A stretch of 5,077 nucleotides of DNA, from positions 1 to 5,077 of the forward strand of contig CAMWLX010000278.1 in NCBI GenBank assembly GCA_947175225.1, read 5' to 3'. The position numbers and the translations under genes are program-made. The DNA comes from an uncultured Porphyromonadaceae bacterium (lineage in GTDB: Bacteria; Bacteroidota; Bacteroidia; Bacteroidales; Muribaculaceae). Positions 1 through 4,860 of the stretch are shown here, in pieces. The stretch's first letter is position 1; every line of letters begins with the position of its first letter. A model generated the notes under the pieces. That model did not search any database, was not told the DNA's origin, and worked only from the letters and a program-made list of their open reading frames with translations.

Positions 1-16
1 AACTAAAATTTAAGTT
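1..16. promoter_or_regulatory. Candidate operator: 16-bp near-perfect palindrome upstream of the BlaI-type repressor gene
   Basis: The sequence AACTAAAATTTAAGTT is an uninterrupted dyad in which 7 of 8 base pairs match; the only mismatch is A5 against A12. It ends 6 nt before the ATG of a BlaI/MecI-family repressor, a family known to autorepress by binding short dyads in its own promoter. The assignment is inference: the site is A/T-rich, so chance symmetry is possible, and the window edge hides any further symmetry, a second site and the promoter itself. Confidence 0.3.
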
Positions 17-22
17 TTAATT

Positions 23-403
23 ATGAAAAAGCAACCTAATAAACTTACTGAGAAGGAGGCGGAAATCATGGAGCGCCTTTGGAGTGATGGTCCGCAGACC
101 ATCCGAGAATTGCTCGCCACTTATCCTGACCCTAAACCCCATTTCAATACTGTGTCTACTATAGTGAGGGTGTTGATCGATAAGGGATTCGTAGCGCACA
201 TGGGGGAGAAAAATGGAGCTTACACTTACGGTGCGCTTGTGGAGAGCAGCGAGTTGAGCGGCAGCAGTCTTGCTCGCCTTGTGAAGAATTATTTCAACAA
301 TAGTTATCGGTCAGTGGTGTCAGCTCTTGTAGATCAGGAGAAGATATCAGTAGATGAATTGCGTGAGATAATCGACATGGTTGAGAAACGCAATAAAAAG
401 TAA
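23..403 (+). CDS. BlaI/MecI-family winged-helix transcriptional repressor
   Basis: A 126-residue protein of the usual BlaI/MecI length. Family features seen: the N-terminal helix signature KLTEKEAEIMERLW (residues 7-20), the DNA-recognition helix region NTVSTIVRVLIDKGFV (42-57), the wing with GAYTYGALV (65-73), and a C-terminal helical dimerisation part (about 81-124). In characterised systems BlaI binds operator dyads as a dimer and is inactivated by proteolysis when the partner BlaR1 is activated. The next gene, 5 nt downstream, is a BlaR1-like metalloprotease, which supports that pairing. The ATG at 23 gives the canonical N-terminus. No Shine-Dalgarno is seen; the leader is A/T-rich as is common in Bacteroidota. 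The regulon and inducer are unknown; linkage to beta-lactam resistance should not be assumed because no beta-lactamase gene lies in the window. Confidence 0.93.
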   Translation: MKKQPNKLTEKEAEIMERLWSDGPQTIRELLATYPDPKPHFNTVSTIVRVLIDKGFVAHMGEKNGAYTYGALVESSELSGSSLARLVKNYFNNSYRSVVSALVDQEKISVDELREIIDMVEKRNKK

Positions 404-408
404 GCGTT

Positions 409-2067
409 ATGGGTGCTTTCCTCGCATATACAATCTATTCAGGAATTTTTCTTCTCGTTCTTTTCCTCTTCTACAAATTACTTGTATCCGGAGAGAAACA
501 GATTGTCCTTAACCGTATATTGTTGCTCTCATGTTATGCGGTGTCATTTGCTGCATGGCCGATAAGCCGTATAGACTGGCATAGCGCAAAAACTGTCTCT
601 ACGCATGGGGCATTAGTGGCAATGGATAATCTTCCATTGCAGACTCTCTCGATTGTTGAGCATCCAGAATCAATTATTTCGCAGATATTGATTTGGGTGT
701 ATATTTTTGGTGCTGTCGCGGTATTGGGGAGCAGTCTGTATTCTATCTTCAGAATTATGATTTTTATCCGACAAGGAGAAGTGGTCCGGAATAGAGGATA
801 TAAAATTGTTGTGCTGCCTGACGACAAAATAGCACCATTCAGTATAGGAAAGTGTATTGTGATGAGTGCAAAAGACTATGAGACGGTAGGCGACACTGTC
901 ATAGCCCATGAGCTTGCGCATATCCAATGCAGACACTATGTGGATCTTATCATCGCTCAGATAGTTTGTGTGGTGATTTGGTATAATCCGGCATCGTGGC
1001 TTATGCGCGATGAACTTAAATTACTGCATGAATATCAAGCAGATGCAAAGGTTATTGACAGGGGTGTAGATATCTTTACGTATCAGATGCTTCTGATAAA
1101 AAGGACCGTGGGCAATCGTTTTAATACACTTTCTAATAGCTTAAACCATAGTAAACTTAAAGATAGAATCGCTATGATGCAGAAAGAAAAAAGTTGTGGG
1201 GTGAGACGTATACGTGTCATTGCACTTGCAATCGCTCCTATCGTATCTTTTGGATTAATGAATATAACCACAGTAGCTTCTGATTTGAAAAGCCTTGAAT
1301 CTGTCTCGTTGCAGCTTGACAGTAAGTCAAAAGTGAATTCAGCCTACAGCTCGATTATTGCAGAATCGATGTCATTGGAGATTGCGGATAAAGAGGCTCC
1401 AAAAGATGATTCTCATGTCGGTATTGAAGACGAAGGCTCTAAAGGAATGATTGATGAGCGTATCATAGAAGAAAATAAGAAATTGAAAGATGGCACTCTT
1501 CAAGATCCTGAGATACCGGCAGAATTCCCTGGTGGAGTTGAGAAACTGATGCAATATCTTTCCTCAAATATTAGATATCCTCAATCAGCTCATGTTGAAG
1601 ATCGTATGGGTAAATCTGTAATAGGATTTATAGTTCAAGCTGATGGGGCAATTTCCGATGTCAGTATTCTCAAAAGTTCATGGCCTGATTTAGACGAGGA
1701 AGCTATGAGAGTTGTAAAAGCAATGCCAAAATGGAGTCCTGCCACCGTCGGCGGCAAACCTGTAGCGTCAGAATATTCACTTCCGATTAATTTCAGATTG
1801 CAGACAATGGAGGAGTCAAAGGCTGCGCCCCATATGAAAGAGGAAACATATATTAAACTCAGCGAGAATGGAAGTGCTAAACTCGTGGTCGGACCAAGTG
1901 GAGAAAAAGATTGTGATGTTCGTGACATACAGGCTTTTAGAGTCGATGGCAAACTGCTTACAGAAAGTATGACTTTAGATCTGAGTGATATAGAATCGTA
2001 TAAGACATTTCCTCCAAGTGAGGAATTTCCTGGCGGATTGTGTGACATTAAATTGAAGAAAAAATGA
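409..2067 (+). CDS. BlaR1-like M56 family zinc metallopeptidase with periplasmic TonB C-terminal domain
   Basis: A 552-residue inner-membrane protein. Hydrophobic segments at about 6-24, 35-50, 92-118 and 267-288 match the four-helix BlaR1/MecR1 layout, placing residues 120-265 in the cytoplasm. That loop has FSIG (144-147), the zinc-binding HELAH (167-171) and HEYQAD (207-212), whose E208 is the probable third zinc ligand. After the last helix comes an acidic linker (about 318-365), then a TonB-C-like domain (about 368-465): EFPGG, RYP (389-391), ADGAISDV, LDEEAMRVVKAMPKW and GGKPV. A tail (466-552) carries FRVDGKLL, DIES and DIKLKKK, resembling the short plug-like tails of Bacteroidota M56/TonB proteins. 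There is no penicillin-binding transpeptidase sensor domain as in true BlaR1. It follows the repressor gene by 5 nt and overlaps the next start by 4 nt. Predicted role (inference): sense an envelope signal and trigger proteolytic inactivation of the upstream repressor. What it senses is unknown. Confidence 0.9.
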   Translation: MGAFLAYTIYSGIFLLVLFLFYKLLVSGEKQIVLNRILLLSCYAVSFAAWPISRIDWHSAKTVSTHGALVAMDNLPLQTLSIVEHPESIISQILIWVYIFGAVAVLGSSLYSIFRIMIFIRQGEVVRNRGYKIVVLPDDKIAPFSIGKCIVMSAKDYETVGDTVIAHELAHIQCRHYVDLIIAQIVCVVIWYNPASWLMRDELKLLHEYQADAKVIDRGVDIFTYQMLLIKRTVGNRFNTLSNSLNHSKLKDRIAMMQKEKSCGVRRIRVIALAIAPIVSFGLMNITTVASDLKSLESVSLQLDSKSKVNSAYSSIIAESMSLEIADKEAPKDDSHVGIEDEGSKGMIDERIIEENKKLKDGTLQDPEIPAEFPGGVEKLMQYLSSNIRYPQSAHVEDRMGKSVIGFIVQADGAISDVSILKSSWPDLDEEAMRVVKAMPKWSPATVGGKPVASEYSLPINFRLQTMEESKAAPHMKEETYIKLSENGSAKLVVGPSGEKDCDVRDIQAFRVDGKLLTESMTLDLSDIESYKTFPPSEEFPGGLCDIKLKKK

Positions 2068-3110
2068 AAAAGATAGTTAGTTTGACTCTTTTATTGATGA
2101 CTGTGTCAATATGCTCCTACGCCTTTGAGTATAGGATTGTGTCTAAAACTCCTGATAGTAGACTTAATGGTGCGGAATTGATGCTTAATAATGAAATCGA
2201 TTGGGCGGTGGAACCACTTGGAATAGTAGAGAATGGAGTCATCGACATAAAAGGCAATAGTGAGCGGTCATTCCCAGCTCGCCTGATCATCACTGACAGG
2301 GCGCAGAATCCGAATGGTTCGATTAATTATAATATTGATCTTATCGTTGAACCCGGTACAATAGTCGTAGATGTCAATGAGAATTTCCCTTTATCCGGTG
2401 GAGTCCTTAATCAGGGATACAAAGCTTGCGCTATGCGAATAGCTGATGTTGAATATAAGACAGTTGCACGGAAAGAAATTTTGAAAGAATACTTTTTGAA
2501 AAATATAGGTAATGGATTGGGGGAGAAAGCCCTGTTGGATTATGGATGGATATGCTCACCTGATGAATGGGCTGAGATGACGGCGTTGCTCGATGCTGAG
2601 ACAAGAAGTTTTGCGGCAATTGAGAATCTTACGGATAGAAAAGAAAGAATGAAAGGCGTATGGGAAGGGGAGCCATATGCGGAGCTTAATGGGAAGAATC
2701 TGGATGGTGAGGCGATAAGTCTTTCTGAGTTTGTCGGTAAAGGCAAATATGTTGTGGCTGATTTCTGGACAAGTTGGTGTGGCGGCTGCATAGTAGAAGC
2801 TAAAAAATATCTGAAACCAATATATGAAGAGTATAAAGATGATCCTAATGTGATATTCTTGGGAGTTGGTATGGATGATATAAGTGAAGCTGTGGATAAA
2901 CTTGGGATTGAGTGGGAACAAATAAATGAGTGCAAAAGGCTGATGGCTACTTATGGAGTATACTCGATTCCTGAAATAGTCATTTTTGCTCCCGACGGAA
3001 CAATTCTCCGGCGCTTTGTAAGAGGAAGTGAATTGAAGCAGCTTCTAAAGGATATCTTGCCTCAAAAGCAACCATCCGGAGATTATATAGGAGGCCAAAG
3101 CCTTAAATAG
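2064..3110 (+). CDS. Secreted TlpA-like thioredoxin-fold protein with DUF4369-like N-terminal domain
   Basis: 348 residues. The N-terminus MKKIVSLTLLLMTVSICSYA looks like a Sec signal peptide cleaved after SYA (residue 20); C17 is preceded by Ile, a poor lipobox, so a soluble or loosely attached periplasmic protein is favoured over a lipoprotein. Residues about 22-117 resemble the DUF4369 beta domain (DIKG, VEPGTIVVDV, SGGVLNQGY). A helical linker (about 118-198) leads to a TlpA/AhpC-type thioredoxin domain (about 202-334): NLDGEAISLSEF, VVADFWTSWCGGC with the CXXC pair C239/C242, and YSIPEIVIFAPDG with the cis-proline P303. These residues imply thiol-disulfide exchange in the periplasm; the substrate is not evident. 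The CGGC active site differs from the usual CGPC or CKPC. The start overlaps the protease stop in ATGA, implying coupled translation and co-regulation by the BlaI-like repressor. It is the last gene before a terminator. Confidence 0.88.
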   Translation: MKKIVSLTLLLMTVSICSYAFEYRIVSKTPDSRLNGAELMLNNEIDWAVEPLGIVENGVIDIKGNSERSFPARLIITDRAQNPNGSINYNIDLIVEPGTIVVDVNENFPLSGGVLNQGYKACAMRIADVEYKTVARKEILKEYFLKNIGNGLGEKALLDYGWICSPDEWAEMTALLDAETRSFAAIENLTDRKERMKGVWEGEPYAELNGKNLDGEAISLSEFVGKGKYVVADFWTSWCGGCIVEAKKYLKPIYEEYKDDPNVIFLGVGMDDISEAVDKLGIEWEQINECKRLMATYGVYSIPEIVIFAPDGTILRRFVRGSELKQLLKDILPQKQPSGDYIGGQSLK

Positions 3111-3141
3111 TATTGCTTATAAATTGAATGTTAAGAAGTTG

Positions 3142-3177
3142 ATGCCACTGATAGTCCCTTATCCGTGGCATTTTTTT
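3142..3177 (+). terminator. Rho-independent terminator of the repressor-protease-thioredoxin operon
   Basis: ATGCCAC (3142-3148) pairs with GTGGCAT (3165-3171). After a T/C mismatch, GATA (3150-3153) pairs with TATC (3160-3163) around a 6-nt loop. A run of seven T (3171-3177) follows the stem. It lies 32 nt after the stop codon of the thioredoxin-like gene and just before the promoter of the next unit. Confidence 0.88.
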
Positions 3178-3186
3178 AATCTTTGT

Positions 3187-3217
3187 TTTGAAAAATAGAA
3201 TTTTATTCGTAATTTTG
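3187..3217 (+). promoter_or_regulatory. Bacteroidota-type promoter of the higBA module
   Basis: A -33 element TTTG at 3187-3190 is followed by exactly 19 nt and a -7 element TAATTTTG at 3210-3217, a perfect match to the Bacteroidota consensus TTTG-N19-21-TAnnTTTG. Transcription would start near 3224, leaving a leader of under 20 nt before the toxin ATG at 3242. The upstream terminator ends only 10 nt before it, so the toxin-antitoxin module is an independent unit. Confidence 0.82.
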
Positions 3218-3224
3218 CATTCTA
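3196..3224. promoter_or_regulatory. Candidate HigBA autoregulatory operator (inverted repeat spanning the promoter)
   Basis: TAGAAT (3196-3201) and ATTCTA (3219-3224) are perfect inverted copies separated by 17 nt, so their centres are 23 bp apart, about two helical turns. They bracket the -7 element, a position where binding by the HigA antitoxin or the HigAB complex would block RNA polymerase. HigA-type antitoxins are known to repress their own promoter through palindromes. A/T richness makes chance a real alternative. Confidence 0.3.
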
Positions 3225-3241
3225 AATAAAATATGATTTAA

Positions 3242-3535
3242 ATGAGGATATTTACTGAAAAGCCGTTAAAAGAATATGCAGAGAGTCATCCGGAGGTGAA
3301 GTCTGCTATACAGGACTGGATCAGGAAAGTGAAAAAAGCAAAATGGATGACATTTGCCGATGTGAAGCAATCTTTTCGAAGTGCTGATTATGTAGGAAAC
3401 CAACGGTATGTCTTCAATATTAAAGGTAATGACTATCGTTTGGTGGTGGTGATTCAGTATACTCCACAATTTGTATATGTTAGATTCATAGGCACTCATA
3501 GCGAATATGATCGTATAGATTGTTCAACTATTTAA
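3242..3535 (+). CDS. higB: HigB-family type II toxin (RelE-like mRNA interferase)
   Basis: 97 residues, typical for the HigB toxin family. Signature stretches: HPEVKSAIQDW (16-26), VKKAKWMTFADVKQSF (30-45), SADYVGNQRYVFNIKGNDYRL (starting at 47) and YVRFIGTHSEYDRID (79-93). Family members have a RelE-like fold and cleave mRNA at the ribosome; the basic residues of the NIKGNDYR and RFIGTH segments are those expected around the active site. It is the first gene of the module, followed 9 nt later by the antitoxin: the toxin-first order of higBA. The ATG at 3242 sits just downstream of a consensus promoter. It looks intact, with no frameshift or missing motif. Activity is inferred from family membership. 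Confidence 0.92.
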   Translation: MRIFTEKPLKEYAESHPEVKSAIQDWIRKVKKAKWMTFADVKQSFRSADYVGNQRYVFNIKGNDYRLVVVIQYTPQFVYVRFIGTHSEYDRIDCSTI

Positions 3536-3544
3536 GAAACTTAT

Positions 3545-3910
3545 ATGACTAAGATTGAAAACGAGAGACAGTATGAATGGGCAGTTGCGAGAGTTGAGGA
3601 ATTATTGCCTTTTGTAAATGAAGATACACCTACAACTGATTCAAATTACATAGAACTTGTACTGCTATCAAATCTTGTTGCGGACTATTCAGAGGAGCAT
3701 TATTCACTTGGTGAGCCTTCTCTAATTGATATAATTAAGTTGCGTATGTATGAGATGGGGCTTACGCAGGCTGCCTTGGCAAAACTGATTGGTGTCAGCC
3801 CTTCAAGGATCAGCGACTATCTCTCAGGGAAGAGCGAGCCGACATTGAAGGTAGGTCGTCTACTCAGCCAGAAACTTGACATCGATCCTGCCATCGTGCT
3901 TGGAGTGTAA
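3545..3910 (+). CDS. higA: HigA-family antitoxin with Xre-type helix-turn-helix
   Basis: 121 residues. The N-terminal half (about 1-58) is acidic and helical, as expected for the toxin-binding part of HigA antitoxins of this family (EYHSLGEPSLIDII-type segment at 51-64, here EHYSLGEPSLIDII). The C-terminal half is an Xre/HTH domain: LRMYEMGLTQAALAKLIG (66-83) and the recognition helix SPSRISDYLSGKSEPT (85-100), ending in LDIDPAIVLGV. HigA neutralises HigB by direct binding and represses the operon promoter. The 9-nt gap to the toxin stop indicates co-transcription. No strong Shine-Dalgarno is visible. There is no sign of truncation. Confidence 0.92.
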   Translation: MTKIENERQYEWAVARVEELLPFVNEDTPTTDSNYIELVLLSNLVADYSEEHYSLGEPSLIDIIKLRMYEMGLTQAALAKLIGVSPSRISDYLSGKSEPTLKVGRLLSQKLDIDPAIVLGV

Positions 3911-3926
3911 ATATGTGTTTAAATTT

Positions 3927-4025
3927 ATGAAGGATTCATATAAACATAAAACTAACTTAAATGACTTTCATCCAAAACTGCGATATGTGCGTAAACTTAT
4001 AACGTCGGAACTGTATCTTGATTGA
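3927..4025 (+). CDS. Possible small ORF of 32 codons downstream of higA (unrecognised)
   Basis: ATG at 3927 opens a 32-codon frame ending in TGA (4023-4025), beginning MKDSYKHKTNLNDFHPKL and ending in RKLITSELYLD. It starts 16 nt after the higA stop. The product would be hydrophilic and basic, with no signal peptide, membrane segment or motif I recognise. The ATG lies inside a small palindrome, TATGAA-gga-TTCATA (3926-3940). An open frame of this length can arise by chance, so it may equally be untranslated 3' sequence of the higBA transcript or the remnant of a decayed gene. Confidence 0.18.
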   Translation: MKDSYKHKTNLNDFHPKLRYVRKLITSELYLD

Positions 4026-4036
4026 AATTGTGGGCT

Positions 4037-4132
4037 CTGCTATGGCGGAGGTGCCATAGTGGTGACTACCAATATTGCAGTGTCAAAGAAGTGATTGGTC
4101 TTTTCGCCGGATGATTCCGATTGACACTTTTT
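4037..4132 (+). ncRNA. Candidate structured RNA element in the higA-sufE intergenic region
   Basis: This is the structured part of the 324-nt gene-free stretch 3911-4234. A 10-bp hairpin pairs 4037-4046 with 4053-4062 (core CTATGGC/GCCATAG plus two G-T wobbles and a C-G), with loop GGAGGT. Next, ACCAAT (4068-4073) can pair with ATTGGT (4094-4099), while AGTGTCAA (4079-4086) can pair with TTGACACT (4121-4128). The latter two stems interleave, so they form either a pseudoknot or two alternative folds. A short CGGA-TGAT-TCCG hairpin sits at 4108-4119. I recognise no known RNA family. No consensus promoter is seen just upstream, so it could be the 3' end of the higBA transcript rather than an independent RNA. 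Confidence 0.3.
4079..4132 (+). terminator. Probable terminator between higBA and sufE
   Basis: AGTGTCAA (4079-4086) pairs perfectly over 8 bp with TTGACACT (4121-4128), which runs straight into five T (4128-4132). The loop is long (34 nt) but contains its own CGGA/TCCG hairpin. It lies on the correct strand and between higA and the sufE promoter. The long loop makes it weaker than the terminator at 3142-3177. The same 5' arm lies within the loop of a competing stem (4068-4073 with 4094-4099). Confidence 0.5.
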
Positions 4133-4163
4133 AAATAAGATTATTCAAGATTAAAGGCGTATA

Positions 4164-4195
4164 TTTGCGCATTAGGAATTTTATTGCTAAATTTG
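4164..4195 (+). promoter_or_regulatory. Bacteroidota-type promoter of sufE
   Basis: TTTG at 4164-4167, a 20-nt spacer, then TAAATTTG at 4188-4195: another perfect match to TTTG-N19-21-TAnnTTTG. Transcription should start near 4202, leaving a leader of about 30 nt before the ATG pair at 4232/4235. This placement excludes the upstream in-frame TTG at 4184 as a start codon because it would lie upstream of the predicted transcription start. Confidence 0.8.
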
Positions 4196-4234
4196 CACTT
4201 CATAGGTAAGGATGAACATATAAATAGAATTATG

Positions 4235-4663
4235 ATGACCATCAACGAAGTTCAAGACGAGATAATCGACGAAATGGCCGGCATGGATGACTGGCTCGAT
4301 AAATATGCGTATATAATCGACTTAGGCAATGCGCTACCCTCAATACCGGAGGATATGAAGACTCCTACCAACCTTATCGAAGGTTGCCAGAGCCGAGTTT
4401 GGATTGATGCAAAGGAAGACGATGATAAGAAAATTCATTTTGAAGCCGATTCTGATGCGCTCATTGTTAAGGGGCTTGTAGCTCTCTTGATGCGGGTGCT
4501 CAACGACCGCACTCCTGACGAAATCCTTGCTGCCGATCTATACTTCATCGACAAGATTGGACTTTCTGAGCATCTTTCTCCTACTCGCAGCAATGGTCTT
4601 CTTTCAATGGTGAAGCAAATTCGCAATTATGCTACCGCATTCAAGCTAATTCATAGTGCATAA
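4235..4663 (+). CDS. sufE: SufE family Fe-S cluster assembly sulfur acceptor
   Basis: 142 residues from the ATG at 4235, close to the length of E. coli SufE (138). Characteristic features: an N-terminal helix MTINEVQDEIIDEM, a DDW..KY segment (18-24), and NLIEGCQSRVW (46-56) with the conserved cysteine at position 51. In the family this cysteine takes persulfide sulfur from the desulfurase SufS and passes it to the SUF scaffold. The C-terminal helical part (DALIVKGLVALLMRVLNDRTPDEI) is conserved in type. ATG 4232 (one codon earlier) is equally possible; the in-frame TTG at 4184 is excluded by the promoter. The last six codons (KLIHSA) and the stop merge into the 38-bp repeat array, so the C-terminal end may have been reshaped. 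No suf neighbours are visible; the gene has its own promoter. Confidence 0.93.
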   Translation: MTINEVQDEIIDEMAGMDDWLDKYAYIIDLGNALPSIPEDMKTPTNLIEGCQSRVWIDAKEDDDKKIHFEADSDALIVKGLVALLMRVLNDRTPDEILAADLYFIDKIGLSEHLSPTRSNGLLSMVKQIRNYATAFKLIHSA

Positions 4664-4780
4664 TTAACTTCGTTCAAGCTAAAGCAAGTCATAATGCATA
4701 ATTAACTTCGTTTAAGCTAAAGCAAGTCATAATGCATAATTAACTTCGTTTAAGCTAAAGCAAGTCATAATGCATAATTA
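4657..4780. repeat. Tandem array of three 38-bp repeats plus a 10-nt partial copy, between sufE and the transporter gene
   Basis: Full units run 4657-4694, 4695-4732 and 4733-4770; a partial fourth copy (TGCATAATTA) covers 4771-4780. Units 2 and 3 are identical; unit 1 differs at one base (C4675 instead of T). Each unit begins TGCATAATTAACTTCG and ends AAGCAAGTCATAA. Within each unit a 23-nt core has dyad symmetry: ACTT...AAGT outside, TTTA-AGC-TAAA inside, separated by a CG/GC mismatch. The sufE stop codon (4661-4663) lies inside unit 1. A degenerate earlier copy seems to sit in the end of sufE: TTCAAGCTAA occurs at 4640-4649 and again at 4673-4682. The array has no spacer-repeat alternation, so it is not CRISPR. 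Function is unknown: protein-binding array, mRNA 3' structure or slippage-generated minisatellite. Confidence 0.95.
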
Positions 4781-4783
4781 TTT

Positions 4784-4814
4784 TCAGAGAGCTCTAAAAC
4801 TCTAATTTCTCTGA
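4784..4814 (+). promoter_or_regulatory. Inverted repeat in the leader of the POT transporter gene
   Basis: TCAGAGA (4784-4790) pairs perfectly with TCTCTGA (4808-4814) across a 17-nt loop, which includes the self-palindrome AGAGCTCT (4788-4795). No T-run follows, so it is not an obvious terminator for sufE. It is followed by short degenerate repeats starting CTGATA/CTGACA at 4811, 4820, 4829 and 4836, then an A-rich stretch before the ATG. No consensus TAnnTTTG promoter was found between 4664 and 4860, so this could be an operator, leader structure or chance. Confidence 0.25.
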
Positions 4815-4860
4815 TATTCCTGATATCCCTGACAACTGATAACTAAAAACAATAACAACC

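Noticed and set aside
17..199. Reverse-strand 60-codon frame opposite the repressor gene
   Set aside because: Complementary to a clear BlaI-family gene and lacks any motif of its own.
1635..2048. Reverse-strand 137-codon open frame opposite the TonB-C part of the M56 gene
   Set aside because: Fully antisense to a well-supported coding region, with no recognisable domain in the translation; a shadow frame.
409..2067. True BlaR1 beta-lactam sensor
   Set aside because: No penicillin-binding transpeptidase domain (SxxK...KTG arrangement) is seen after the last membrane helix; TonB-C occupies that place and there is no beta-lactamase gene nearby.
2064..2123. Lipoprotein signal on the thioredoxin-like protein
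   Set aside because: Cys17 is preceded by Val-Ser-Ile, which lacks the small residue expected just before a lipobox cysteine; a SYA cleavage site at residue 20 fits better.
2540..2935. Two overlapping reverse-strand frames (131 and 121 codons) opposite the thioredoxin-like gene
   Set aside because: They lie antisense to the CXXC-containing domain, and their translations are Ser/Ile/Phe-rich with no domain signature.
3266..3499. Reverse-strand 77-codon frame opposite higB
   Set aside because: Antisense to a complete, motif-bearing toxin gene; no independent support.
4010..4132. tRNA, 6S RNA or a named riboswitch in the higA-sufE gap
   Set aside because: No cloverleaf with T-loop, no long bulged 6S-like hairpin and no riboswitch core that I recognise; left as an unnamed structured segment.
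4435..4626. Reverse-strand 63-codon frame opposite sufE
   Set aside because: Antisense to the conserved SufE C-terminal half; Ser/Arg-rich shadow translation.
4657..4780. CRISPR array interpretation of the 38-bp repeats
   Set aside because: The units abut directly with no variable spacers, and no cas genes are present; it is a head-to-tail tandem repeat.
4657..4780. Replication-origin iterons
   Set aside because: No replication initiator gene is nearby, the unit is longer than usual iterons, and the setting is between two housekeeping-type genes.
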